Source of the DNA: Hydrangea macrophylla
Taxonomy: Eukaryota; Streptophyta; Magnoliopsida; Cornales; Hydrangeaceae
Length of the DNA stretch: 64,000 nucleotides
Direction: 5' to 3'
Assembly: GCA_033977485.1 (NCBI GenBank)
Contig: CM066988.1
Span: forward strand, 32,980,001 to 33,044,000
The notes under the pieces were generated by a model. The model was not told the origin of the DNA. It did no database searches and saw nothing but the letters and a program-made list of their open reading frames with translations. The position numbers were made by a program, and so were the translations under genes. Shown in pieces: positions 26,239 to 38,129 of this stretch (its first letter is position 1; every line of letters starts with the position of its first letter).

Positions 26239-27443
26239 AAAAACATTAATCGTCTTCAGAATATAAAACCATGAAATTAAGCCTCCGAGGGGAGATCAAA
26301 ACCCCATAGCTTGATTGGAAAAAACTTATCATGACTATCTGCTATGCAAACACCTGCAAAATAGTCTATGACTCCTGAACTTTTAGTCTCTAATTGATTT
26401 CAATAAAACTCCAAGGGGAGACTCTTATTCAAATTTTCAGTCTAGTGTGTGCCATCACATAGAATTCAATGACAAACGCTTCGAGTAGCGCTTCCGAGGG
26501 GAGGTCACCCTCTATAATGTCTCACTAGTTCTATCCTTGGGAAATTCATATCTAGTAACCAGTGAATATAATACTGTCCGAAGGGAGTGATCACACATAA
26601 ATCTGTGACTCACAGTATTCTATCCACCTTATAATGAACCAGTGAAGTAAGACTGTGGGATTATACCAAATATAAGTCCCTCTCCCACTAGAATTTTTGT
26701 AATAGTTTATCCATTCATAACCAATGAAAAATACCCTCCAAATGAAATGATCACAAATAAATTTGTGACAGAGTAATTTTCATCTTACAAATAACAAATG
26801 GGAATTTATTATTTGAAACCATAATTTATACATTTCCATAAATATCTAATATTTATTAATGTGTCAAAATATTTTTTCTTTATCCATGATAATATTGGTC
26901 AATACTTTATCCATTTTTATCATTTAAAGAAAACTAGTTTTGACAGACTAATGGTTTTGCTCATGCATCACAAACATATCTAAGACATGCATAAGCAATG
27001 ATCATGCCAAAATTAAATAAATAATTAAACAAGCACACTCATTCAAGCCCTTCTCTCTCACGGCACTATCTCCATAGTTGCATCTCTTAGGCTTCAAGCT
27101 TCATGGCTCCAAGCTACATGGTTCCATCTTTATGGTTCCATCTTGTGGCTTCAACTTGTGGCTCCTCCAAAATATACATTTACAAAATCCTATACCTCCA
27201 AAGAGGTGTAAAAAGTATCTAGGAAAAGTAAATAACTAAATTGGTTAGGGAAACCATTATACTTCTCCTTTGCATAGGACTGGAACTATAATGGCCTTTA
27301 CAATGCCACAAACCAATACTAAATAAAATTTAAACAATTTCAACAATGTGTCTAATTTTACAATGAGAGATAAGGCTTCCTGCTTAAGATGTTAGTTGAC
27401 ATACAATCACAACATATGACATACAATCATTCATTCAATCACA
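26239..27443 (-). other. Copia leader region with diverged repeats
   Basis: About 1.2 kb without genes. A motif like CCGAGGGGAG recurs with decay near 26285, 26413, 26491, 26579 and 26738, each followed by a short ATCAC/GTCAC-like segment. No clear primer-binding site (TGGTATCAGAGC type) was found. Confidence 0.45.
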
Positions 27444-28585
27444 TGTCTGTTTGCACCCAAAACCCGCCAAAGGTTTTTGAGCCCAAGTGGTATGTAGTTG
27501 GATAAGAGGGGAGGCCGGCCTAGGGAATCTATGACTCATCAGACTCAAATACAGATTATAAGCCCGATGGCAGGCACAAGGTTGTTGGGTGTTGTGGTAT
27601 GAGCCCGATTAGAAGGATGGGCATGTATGAGGATTATCAGGCACGAGAATAACATAACCTAATGCAATGTAAGCCCGATGGTAGATCAAAGCAGCACGGA
27701 TGCAAATCGGACACCGTGTAATGAAGGATGGCTGCATAAGTCCGATCGCTCATAGGCATTTGTAAAAAGGTGATCGGGCATGAAAGAGAGTATTGAAATT
27801 GGTTGAGCCCGATTAGCTGAAAGAAGTAGCTGACAAGGCTGATGGACTGAAAGGGGAAGGCAGTGCTAGTCACAGCTGTCAAGACGACGTCATCCCAGAT
27901 TTTTAGGAAGCAGGAGTCCGTTTGGGAAAAGAATATGCTCACGTCTAACTAGATTTAGAAGGTTAATCCCTAAATTAGTGGGATTGATTCAATCAGAATG
28001 TGGATAAGGTAGGAGTTAGAGATTAAGAAGGTTTCTTCCACCATCAGCCACGCAGCTTAGGGCGTAAGAAAAGAAGTTCTTTCCTTATCAGAATTCCTAG
28101 AGGCCTCTATAAATATGGAAGCAGGCCAAGCATGCAGGGCACTCCACGTCATCCCGAAAATAACATACACACTGCATTCGAAGCATTCAAAGCACTCAAA
28201 CCTTTGTTTTCAGCATTCATAGCAAATAGGTCTGCCTTTTTGTTATTTCTTTTTATTCTTTTGGATAATCAGAGTCTGTTCTAGTTCGTTCTTTAGATCT
28301 GTTTAATTTTCCAAACACTTAATAAAATCTACGCTTTATTAATCCGTTTGTGATTGTTTACCTGGTAAACTCTTAACACTGTTTAGCTAGTGCACTTCAG
28401 TACTGCTAAAGAATTTATGGTGAGGGTACTTTCCTACTCACTGCACACAATCACTATTTAGAAGTCGGATTCATAAAGCCTTGTGTATCACTCACACAAG
28501 CGTTTAGGAAACTAGTTTGCACACACACACACACACACCGAGCCCGTTTGGCTCTGGCACGCCCGTGCAAATTATATAGCAAACA
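27444..28585 (+). repeat. 5' LTR of the Tat-type element
   Basis: Proposed from TGTCTGTTTGCACCC to AGCAAACA, just before the PBS. The word GCCCGAT (or its complement ATCGGGC) recurs at least six times between 27480 and 27810, and there is a (CA)n run at 28521-28538. Without the partner LTR the ends cannot be confirmed. Confidence 0.55.
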
Positions 28586-28588
28586 TTT

Positions 28589-28607
28589 TGGCACGCCCGA
28601 TGGGACC
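28589..28607 (+). other. Primer-binding site of the Tat-type element
   Basis: TGGCACGCCCGATGGGACC lies three bases after the LTR end. It begins with the TGG common to tRNA-primed sites. I do not assign the tRNA. A second copy of TGGCACGCCCG lies 34 bases upstream at 28555. Confidence 0.6.
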
Positions 28608-28674
28608 CACAGTGTCAAGCCATGCCTCCAAAGAAAGACAAATAAACAACTAAGGACGGCAAGACGATTCTCCC

Positions 28675-29923
28675 ATGGACCCACGTATGGACGAAAGTAC
28701 TGGCCATTCTCCACAAGACGGCAGTGTCACTCTTGAGGAAATTTTGGAGGCCATGAGAGCGAACGTTGAGCCCATGTGGCAGGAATACAATGCGCTAATA
28801 GGATCAATGGACAATCTCAAGGCGGTCATCATCCAGATGGCTGATATTCATGAGAGTCAAGCTGACCTGGTCATGGAGACAAGGACCACCCACGTAAAAC
28901 TGGATCGCCTGTCGGACATGATCGGCAAGCTGATAGAGACCTATAAGGCCGGAGGTAGCAAAGAGCAGGTCAATGGATCGGGCTCTGGCACATTGCTCTA
29001 GTCCGATAAGCCAAAAGACCCAACCTATATATGTCTGAACCTTAGGGAGGGTAATGATTCAGGCAAGCAATCTGAATCACAGACTGGAATGGCTGGCGGA
29101 TTGATAGTCACCGATCCTAATGGATCTGCGACACCGGGTTTTGTTCGATCAACAGGCCACACTAAAAGTTCAGTCGGCCACACACAACCTCTAGGTCACA
29201 CTACTGGGGGGCAAAGAAACAATGATTGGTTTTGGACCCATCAGACCAATAACAATCAACAGCAATTACCACCACCGTTAGTGTACCCCCGGTGAGGAAC
29301 GTTCAGCCCATAGCTCCACAACCCATCAATAGGGAGGAGTTGGTAGCGGCCATACATAAAGAGTATGGCCCGTTTATGAGAAGACTGGAGAGGCCGACGT
29401 ACAGACGGCCATATCCCCTTGAAATTGACCTGGTAATATTTCCCCAGGGGTACAAAGTACCAAACTTCACTCTATTTTTTGGAGAGAGTGAACAGTCTTC
29501 GGTGGAGCATATTGGCCGTTTCATTATTCACTGCGGCCATGTGGGTAGTAGTGACCCATTAAAGTTGAGGTTATTTCCAAATTCGCTAACGGGCATGGCA
29601 TTTTGTGGTATGTCAATCTCTCCACCAATTCGGTGCAAACTTGGCAAGGGATGGAAGAGCTATTTCATGGCCAGTTCTATAGGACTGAGCCCGAAACATC
29701 ACTAGCAGACCTGTCCAGAATGATGCAATTAGTAGGAGAAACTGTAGAAACCTACATAGCCCATTTTCGTAAGGCAAAGTATCGGTACCAGACGGTTTTG
29801 TCTGAGGAAGAATATGCTAAAATGGCTATGGGGGGCATGTCCTTTGAACTTCGCAAGAGGTTTGAAGGAACTGACTTCCGTGATTTATTCGAACTGGCCA
29901 CGCAGGCCGGTCGTTATGAGTGA
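28675..29923 (+). pseudogene. gag: Tat-type gag, broken
   Basis: An N-terminal helical segment (28675-29001, possible coiled coil) ends in a TAG. It is followed by a Q/N-rich segment (29089-29295) and the gag core (29292-29705, continuing in another frame at 29603-29923). The core contains the W-Y-V-N-L and L-S-R-M-M-Q-L-V-G-E-T-V-E-T-Y-I-A-H-F-R-K-A-K-Y-R motifs of plant gypsy gag. At least two stops and one frameshift separate the pieces. Confidence 0.75.
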
Positions 29924-31239
29924 ATCCTTTTGGATGAGCAGGAGAAGAAGAACTCGTCCAAAGGGACGTATTATAAAGACCCTAACTAAGAGATCCACCT
30001 AGCGGAGTGTGAACTCGAAACAGAGAGCGATATGGCCGAGTTAATCTGCAAACGGCCAATTGTATATAACACCTTGAATAAACCTATCAGTAATGATCCG
30101 CTGCAAAGAAGATGGCGTTTGAGGCGGGAAAAATTTGTACCTTTGACATAACCATGGCTGATCAAATATTCGATGCCTTATTGGCCGATAAAGTGATCAA
30201 GCTGAGTGAAGGCCATCGGATCCCGAAGGCCGATGACCTAAAAAAATAAAGACTATTGTAAGTGGCACAATTCCTTGAAGCACTCCACTAATAATTGCAT
30301 TGTTTTTCCTAATGTTATACAGGAAAATGTGGAGAAAGGAGTTTTTAAGTTCTCGGACAAGGCTATGGGGATGACGCAAATCCGTTTCCTCAAATCACCG
30401 GCACCAATATGGTTATGCCCGATTTAACTAAGCTGACAAGGCCAAGGCCAAGGCCGAAGATAGACTTGACTGACCAAGAAGTTTTGCCAAGGCAGAAAGA
30501 AGGGAAATAAATTGCCATTTCGGCCACAGATAGGCCGAAAGTGACGATACATGACCTCCAAAGAAGTTATCAAAAACGTAAAGAAAAGGGCCACAAGGCC
30601 GAGGAAGAATGGCTAGGTCCAATACTGATAGCTTGATAGCGAATCTTCGATAACAGCTGGAGTTCATCGAACAAGGCCTTTGCCCAAGATGCAAGGTTGA
30701 TATCAAAAAAGAGATCTCTAGCCCGAGTAAGAGGCCAAGAGGCAATGAACATCGGGAGCCAAACCCAAGAAGATCTGTATATGAGAGGTTGTCACTGCCT
30801 TGGCAGAGTCAGGCGAAGCCTGAGTGGCGGGCAAAACCCTCCTTGGTTCCGCAAACTGGCCTAAGTAAATCAGGCTGATTGGAGGCAAGAGGTACCCGAA
30901 TAACTCCAAACAGGAGCCCAAGGATGGTATTGCCACCCCGGATAGAAGATGGGAGGTGGCATAGGGCTGAATTCCAAATTCCTAACACGGCCACAGTACA
31001 GCAAGTCTCAAAAAAGGAGGTATCAACACAGGAGACAGGCCGAACGAGAACGCCAGTACTGGAAAAATTGGGCTGGAAACGCTCCTAAACCCATAGTGCA
31101 TACATTGCCATTGCCCGACACCCCAGAACGCTCAGCTGAACCATTTTGTGACGAAAAGGCTAGTGCGATGCATACTTCTACTGGGCACCAGAAGGAAAGA
31201 TTCAGACGGGAAAAGTCATAGGAGGGATGTAGGCCCACA
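29924..31239 (+). pseudogene. Gag-to-protease linker remnant
   Basis: Short overlapping frames in several phases, with no continuous product. The composition (basic, Q/R/K-rich, many GGCCGA words) fits a decayed gag C-terminus. No zinc knuckle was recognised. Confidence 0.45.
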
Positions 31240-32160
31240 TTGGACAAAATAAGTATGGAATCCGATGGTGATCTGTTAGACTCCAGCACCTCGCCAATTC
31301 AATTCAGAACTATTCCGGTAAGCCTGTCATCAAACATGGTGTTTACTTTGCCTAGGTCCTTCATGGCTAAGCTAGACCAGCCTGCAACTATGGAAGGGGA
31401 TGTAATGGAGGGCCTGACCAAAGACTCAGCCATGATAGAAGACGTATTCTGGAATGGGGGAGAGACCGTTAAACCCAATATGGTGGAAGCGACAAGAAAG
31501 AATGTGGATGCCATCAACGAGCAGACTGATAGGCCTAAGATCACTATTTTGAGGCCGAAGGGACTTCAAACTGAAGAAGGGCTGAAGCCTAATGGACCAG
31601 TCAAAGTTATTTTCAAAAAACCCACATATCAGATGTCCCAGCATTTGAAGCCATTGTACGTGAAAGGACATATTGAGGGGGGTCCCGATAAACAGAATCC
31701 TGGTTAATGGTGGGTTAACCATCAACATTATGCCCCAAATTATGTTGAGAATCCTTCAAAAATCCGAGTCGGAGCTAATTCTGACCGAAATGAATGTTCA
31801 AAGCTTCACGGGGGCACCCTCAAGAACCAAGGGAATCCTACCCCTTGAGCTGACCGTTGGCAGTAAAACGGTCATGACTGCCTTCTTCATCATAGAAAAC
31901 TCAGCGGCCTATAATGCATTATTCGGCTGAGATTGGATACACCCAAATTATTGCATTCCTTCTACACTCCATCAGCTACTGATTTTCTGGAGAGGCGACA
32001 AGGTAGAGGTGGTTGGAGCAGATACAAAGCCATTCATAGCCCGTGTGCAAATGGCCGATGTAGTCTTGTATGAAGATGATATCGGGTCGGTCAAGTTACT
32101 GGGTCGTAACAAAATGGGAAGACCAAATTCAGCTACCTTCCTTAAAGGAAACCCAACAGA
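31240..32160 (+). pseudogene. pro: Tat-type protease segment with lost catalytic Asp
   Basis: The frame at 31673-31930 shows the protease flap layout (I-L-V-N-G-G, then N-I-M-P). The expected catalytic Asp is Asn here, consistent with a G-to-A change. A TGA at 31928 replaces the Arg codon expected in the following D-W motif. A second piece, 32009-32257, carries the end of the domain. Confidence 0.7.
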
Positions 32161-32210
32161 CATGAAGACGTGTTACCATAACCTCAGTCGGACTGAAGAA
32201 TCAAGGTCGA

Positions 32211-33404
32211 TTGAGATTATCGAACAGGAAGACATCAATGGAGATACCGATAATTGAAGAACGGAAACTGCTAGCCCTAAAGGCCAGCATGGCCAGATGG
32301 TGTGCATACCTGGCCGATAAAAGATTGGAAATCGGCCCTGTTGACGGAATGATTAATCTGGCCGATTGTATCTATGAAGAAGAAACGTCAAGGGAGGAAG
32401 ATATTCAAATAGATGAATTGGAAATGGCCACGGCAAAGCTTGATGATATAATGGCCGATGTCCAAGACCCCCTCTTGGAGGTCAAGCTAGGTAGAGAAGG
32501 AGAGCACAAGCCTACTTATGTAAGTCAGATGCTGGATCCATTGTGGCAGGCCGAGTTAATTGCACTCTTGCACAAGTACAAAGATTGCTTTGCCTGGGAT
32601 TATGATGAAATGCCAGGGTTATCTAGGAAACTGGTGGAACACCGATTACAAATTAAATTGGGGTTCAGGTCGTTCAAGCAGCTACCTTGGCGGATGTCAC
32701 CAGAAGCAACTCTGAAGGTGAAAGAAGAGATTGAGAGACTACTGGACGTTGGTTTCATTCGGACAGCCCGGTATGTTGAGTGGGTCTCGAATATGGTCCC
32801 GGTAGTAAAGAAGAATGGGAAGCTGAGGGTCTGCATTGACTTCAAAAACCTAAACCTGGCCACCCCAAAAGATGAGTATCCCATGCCCATGGCCGATCAG
32901 TTAATTGATTCAGCCGCCAAACATAAAATTTTATCCTTTATGGATGGGCACTCGGGGTACAACCAGATCTACATCGCTGAAGAAGATGTCTCAAAGAGTA
33001 CTTTTCGGTGCTCGGGGGCAATTAGAACCTTTGAATGGGTTGTCATGCCCTTCGATCTGAAGAATGCTAGAGCCACCTATCAACGAGCGATGAATTCAAT
33101 CTTCCATGATATGATTGGATAATTCATGGAGGTCTATATCGATGACGTGGTGGTAAAGTCAGGAGGTAACGCCAATCATCTGAGAGACTTGGAAAAGGCA
33201 TTTGAAAGAATGCGGTCTCACAAACTAAAGATGAATCCTCTCAAATGTGCTTTCGGCGTCACAGCAGGGAATTTCCTAGGTTTCTTAGTGCATCAAAGAG
33301 GGATAGAGGTTGACAAAAATAAGGCTCGGGCTATCCAGGCAGCCAAGCCATCAACTAACAAGAAAGAGCTTTTTAGAGATTGCTCGGGTAGATTAATTTC
33401 TTGA
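32211..33404 (+). pseudogene. pol: Tat-type reverse transcriptase, broken
   Basis: Reverse transcriptase copies element RNA into DNA. 32211-33122 covers the thumb-to-palm region with R-V-C-I-D-F-K-N-L-N and F-M-D-G-H-S-G-Y-N-Q-I. It stops at 33120 (a TAA where CAA is likely ancestral). 33126-33404 continues in the same frame with the Y-I-D-D catalytic box near 33139 and the F-L-G-F-L-V motif. The catalytic residues are visible but the frame is interrupted. Confidence 0.85.
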
Positions 33405-34557
33405 GAAGATTTATATCCAATTATACAGGGAAGACCCAAGTATGGACCCCACTATTGATGATCAAGACTGATGAAGACTTCAAATGGGAAGACAGCCATC
33501 AACAAGCCTTCGAGGGAATTAAACAATATTTGTCAACTTCTCCAGTATTAATGCCACCCAAGAAGGGTAGGTATCTCAAATTGTATATATCGGCCTCTGA
33601 CTGCTCCATAAAAAGTATGTTAGCTCAAGACAATGAGCAAGGCAACGACAGGTCGTTTATTATTTAAGTAGAATTTTGACTCCAATCGAGCAGCGCCATG
33701 CGTCGATTAAGAAGTTATGCTTTGCATTGTATTTTTCCTCACAAAAGTTAAGAAGGTACATGCTGCCCGTTTCCACTTGCATAATATGTCAAACTAATGT
33801 GATAAAATATATGTTGTCAAGATCAATCATGCGAGGCCGAATTGGGAAATGGACCTTGGCCTTGATGGAATTTGCCATCCAGTACCGATCACAGCAATCG
33901 GTCAAAGGCCAGGCCATTGCCAATTTCTTGGCCGATCACCCAAATCCTACTAATCTGGGAGAATTGCCTCAAACACGCAAAGTTCTAAACACGTCCTTGG
34001 TCCCATGGGCGTTAATCTTTGATGAGTCCAAAAACACACAGGGTGCTGGGGTAGGTGTGGTTATTGTATCACCCAAGTACAAGAAGATAAAAATGTCATT
34101 TCGGCTCAATTTCAAGTGCACCAACAATCAGGCCGAATACGAAGCGCTTATCATTGGACTAGAAATACTCCTTGAAATGGGGGCATCATCCGTGCATATA
34201 AAGGGAGACTCAGGGCTGGTGATCGGACAGATATATGGAGAATTCTAGATAAGAAGTTGGGAGCTCTGCCCATTCCACACTATGGCCACTCAGCTCATGG
34301 AGGCATTTGACGACGTTAGTGTGAGTTATATTCCGAGGACCACAAACACCAAGGCCGATAAGTTGGCAAAAATAGGATTAGCCTCGTCTTTTGGGAAGAA
34401 CTTAGAAGACCAGGTTATCACTGTTCATGTCCGATCATTACCGTCAGTTGCAAGGAGAGGCTGGTATACTAACACTAATTCAGTCTTGATGGAGGACAAC
34501 GATTGGAGAATGCCCATCATTGAATACCTTAATCACCCGAATGTCAGGGTAGACTGA
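33401..34557 (+). pseudogene. Tandem RNase H domains of the Tat-type element
   Basis: 33401-33667 is the gypsy RNase H (W-E-D-S-H-Q-Q-A-F, then L-K-L-Y-I-S-A-S-D). 33676-34248 holds its end (V-K-G-Q-A-I-A-N-F-L-A-D-H) and then the archaeal-type RNase H (L-I-F-D-E-S, N-N-Q-A-E-Y-E-A-L), which continues at 34282-34557 with the N-T-K-A-D-K-L-A-K motif. Two RNase H domains in series are diagnostic of the Tat lineage. Stops lie at 33665 and 34246. Confidence 0.8.
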
Positions 34558-34662
34558 AAAGTTAGACTATTCGCAGTTTGATTCGTGATGCTTGATGGAG
34601 AATTGTTAAAAAAACCCATCGATGACGATGTGATCTTGAGGTGTTTAGGCAAGAAATAGGCT

Positions 34663-35762
34663 ATGCAGGTTATGGCCGAAGTACATGAAGGGATCTGTGG
34701 GGCACATCAGGCTGGTACAAAGATGAAGTGGTTATTGAAAAGATACAACTATTACTGGCCCGGTATGCTGAAAGATTGTATCAGCTATGCAAAAAGATGT
34801 CAAGCTTGCCAGAAGCATGGCCCAATCCAGCATGTGCCAGCTAAGGAGCTATAACTAGTAATCAAAATGTGGCCGTTCTGAGGATGTGCTATGGATTTAA
34901 TTGGCAAAGTCCTACCGCCGTCATCGGGCCAGCACTGTTTCATCATAGTGGCTACAGACTACTTTACAAAGTGGGCTGAGGCCATACCCTGCAAAACGGT
35001 GACTCAGGCCATCGTAATAAAATTCATTGAAGAACATATTATCCACAGATTGGGCCTGCCAGAGATAATTATGGCCGACCAAGGGTCTGTTTTCACAGAA
35101 ATGGAATAGTTAGCTTTTGCAGAAAGCAAGGCGATCAAAATTCTCAATTCTACGCCCTACTATGCATAGGCTAACGGGCAGGCCGAGTCTACAAACAATA
35201 TCCTTAAGGGGATTATTGTGAAGATGGTTGATGAAAATCCTAGGGAATGGGATAAGCTCCTGTCCGAAGCTCTATGAGCCTATCGGACATCTAAAAGGTC
35301 AAGTACTAGGGTCACACCGTTCATGCTGACCTATGTGCATGACGCTATGTTACCTATGGAAGTCACAGTCCGATCGGCCAGAAGGGCTTTACAGAATCAG
35401 CGTGAGCCTGCTGAATACACAGAGGCTATGATAGTTGAGTTAGAAGGGCTTGACGAAACAAGGCTCATGGCCTTTGATTCATTAAAGGTACAAAAGCAAC
35501 GGGTAGCCCGAGCTTATAACAAAAGGGTGAAAGAGAAGTCTTTTTGCACAGAGGATTTGGTATGGAAGGCAGTTTTACCTATCAGGGACAAGGATAACCA
35601 TTACGGTAAATGATCGATCAACTGGGAAGGTCTGTTCATCGTCCATCAAGTCAAGAGAGGTGGTGCATACATGATATGTGATATAGATAGGACAGTTCAT
35701 GTCAGACTAATCAATGGTCAATATTTAAAGTCCTATTATCCTACGTTGTGGGAGACCATTGA
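34663..35762 (+). pseudogene. Tat-type integrase, broken
   Basis: Integrase inserts the DNA copy. The HHCC zinc region is seen at 34690-34830 (H-E-G-I-C-G-A-H, then C-Q-A-C-Q-K-H). The catalytic core follows: M-D-L-I-G near 34890, M-A-D-Q-G near 35070, and Q-A-E-S-T-N-N near 35180. Nonsense codons lie at 34879 (TGA for CGA), 35107, 35167 (TAG for CAG), 35275 (TGA for TGG) and 35611 (TGA for TGG). Confidence 0.85.
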
Positions 35763-36767
35763 TCTTGAATATAAACCAAATCCAGGGTTGGAATATGATC
35801 AACTTATCAATTATGAACCTAAGCCTGAATGATTAAAGAAAACATCATTTTGCATTAATAAAGCTGAGCACAGCTTACTTACAAAAATATGCTATGAAGA
35901 ATAAAAACATACAAGGTACAAAAGATGGGAGTCAGCCTCTAGGCCGACCCAAAATTCCTAAGTTTGGCCCTTAAATCTTCCCAAGTCTTGATAGCTCCAG
36001 CCCGATCTCATTTTGCCTTATCAAGTTTTTGGGCCTATGCTCGGGATATCAGGATGCTGGCCTATAGTTGATCACTGCACCTCTGGGCGTCACCACCAAG
36101 TTGGGCTAACAGTTCATCAATTTTCACTAAGGCTGCATTATTGGTGACGACCTCGGCCTCGCATTGTTCAAGCTGAGCCTTAAGTGTAGTAATATGACTA
36201 TGCAGCCAAGCGTCCCTGGCTAGCACTTGAGCACGAGAGGCCTTCCCTGCTTCAAACTTAGCTTTGGTCTCCTAAAGAAACTTCACTGCTTTTTACTGAG
36301 AGCCCAAGTGAAGTTTTGCATCACCTTGAACCTTCAAGGCTGATCGGTGACGGCAGCTTGGGAGTCTTTCCTGTGTCTCACGGAGTAGGGATTGCTACCC
36401 ATCAGAAAGAGAGGGATCGACCAAGAGTGTGTTCAAAGCTGCTTCAACATCGACAGTAGGAGGAAGATTAGAGAGGTCCTAATCAGCAAGCCTGAGGAAT
36501 AGGTCTTTTGATTGCGAAAGGCATGAAGGAGAGACTGCCTCGGGCTCAAGAGAACCAAGTTCAAAAGCTCCCAGGTCCAGGCCGAAGAAGAAATCGTCAA
36601 ATGGGATGTACGGCTCTGGACCTATGGGAACGGCCTGTTCAAAGGAGTAGGGGTCAAAAAATGTTTTTAAGAGTTCATGAATAAAATGAGGTAAGAGGCT
36701 ACAATACCTGGGTGTGAGGGCCAAGCGAGCCAAGATCTCTTGACGAACATCGACCTCACTTGGCTGA
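35763..36767 (-). pseudogene. Antisense coiled-coil frame in the Tat-type element
   Basis: Read on the minus strand from 36733 to about 35945, one frame stays recognisable as an acidic N-terminal segment followed by a heptad-like helical segment (A-Q-L-E-Q-C-E-A-E-V near 36180). It is broken by several TAG codons, for example at 36479-36481. CAG-to-TAG changes explain them. Tat elements are known to carry extra frames antisense to pol between pol and the 3' LTR, and this fits. Its beginning is cut off by the chromovirus at 36768. No family was recognised. Confidence 0.55.
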
Positions 36768-37454
36768 TGTCACGCCCCGACGTAGCATAAATAAGGAAAG
36801 CGTTTAATTTCCTTTATGGACCCGTAGGTCGCGACAGTTTGAAGGATCGATTCCGTCCCAAACGTCAAACAACAAAAAAAACAATAATAATCAGAGCAGA
36901 GCAATCAAGGCTTACAAAATTTTCTAACTTATTACATCTTATGAACCGAGGTCAACTAAGGCACAGACCGCCTTGAAACAAAACAATAACTTAGTATCTG
37001 ATACAGTCATCCTTATAAAACAAAACAGTTTAAACTTAAAACTCATAGTAAATAAACAGTTTCTTCATTCCAAAAGCAGCCATTCTCAATTAGCATAGTC
37101 GTATGATTCCTCCTGGTTATAACCTGAAAAGCCTAGACACGAATGTCCAGGACGCATCAACGTCGTCAGCTTCAAGAAGCTGGTGAGTATTAAAAACATG
37201 ACTTTGAATGTAAAACATACCAATTTACCTTTTCCCATTTCCCATTGAAATCCACAAGTTTATAATTGAAGTAAGAAGCTCATTTAGAAAACATTCACAA
37301 TATTATTTAAAGAGGGTAAATTTAAACAGATGGGACCGTGTATGAGAACAATGCACCACACTCATCTTGCCGACTCTTTTCTCTCGACAGCCACAACAAC
37401 CCACTATCCTACTCCTGGTCTCTTTGAAATACTACGATAGCCACACTTTAGCAA

Positions 37455-37700
37455 CGGGGCGCCAGAGAGTGTCCAGTTTGCCTCACACTTTGGTCCGGGG
37501 TACCAGGGAGTGTCCAATGCCTCACACTTTGAATACCCTAACCGCCATGCAAATACCGGGGCAACCCCTCACACAGTATCCAGACTCGAGTTATCAGGGA
37601 GTGTCCGTAGGCCACACTTTAGCACTTCCATGGGTGCCAGTGAGTGTCCGAGTTCGGCTTCACACACTTTAACGCTTCCATGGGCGTCAGGGAGTGTCCT
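37455..37700. repeat. Diverged tandem repeat in the chromovirus LTR
   Basis: Five units with CAGGGAGTGTCC-like cores near 37463, 37505, 37593, 37636 and 37688. Each is followed by a TCACACTTT-like tail. Confidence 0.7.
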
Positions 37701-37740
37701 TGTTTGCCACCGTCGCATTTCAAAGATACCCTCTTCCACA

Positions 37741-37850
37741 ATCGCAACCACAACCACAACCACAACCACAACCACAACCACAATCACAACCACGACCACA
37801 CACTACAAACTCATACTCAACCACAACCACGACCACAACCACAAACTCAT
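37741..37850. repeat. (CAACCA)n microsatellite
   Basis: Repeats of CACAACCACAAC with a few interruptions. All reading frames through it are low complexity. Confidence 0.9.
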
Positions 37851-38129
37851 ACTCTTTCCACACTACCATTACTCTTTTCCACACAGACTGACACCCATAT
37901 GCATGTACCACTGACCCACATGAATGACATGCACATGAATCTAATCAAAACACTGAATTAAAGGAACAACATGCGTACGGGGATTGATAACTCATACTAC
38001 CATGTTTTAATCATTCAAAACATAACCAAATAAAGTTCTGATTAACTATATATCCCAACAGAACCTTAACAGTATATAAAAGTTGAACCAAACAGTTCTT
38101 AAACACAAAACAGACAAAAACAGAATCAA

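Larger units (their letters stand above)
21080..27443 (-). mobile_element. Degenerate Ty1/copia element
   Basis: On the minus strand: leader (26240-27443), gag with zinc knuckle (25297-26238), shattered pol (about 22710-25290), PPT (22699-22709) and one LTR ending at 22698. The 5' LTR expected beyond 27443 is not seen, because the Tat-type element begins there. I infer that the Tat-type element inserted into the copia leader or 5' LTR. The left end near 21080 is a guess. Confidence 0.75.
27444..36767 (+). mobile_element. Degenerate Tat-type gypsy element, 3' end displaced
   Basis: Order on the plus strand: 5' LTR (27444-28585), PBS (28589), gag, protease, RT, RNase H, a second (archaeal-type) RNase H and integrase, then an antisense coiled-coil frame. 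The dual RNase H marks the Tat lineage. The 3' LTR is missing because the chromovirus begins at 36768. It should lie beyond the right edge of the window. Many stops and shifts show it is dead. Confidence 0.85.
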
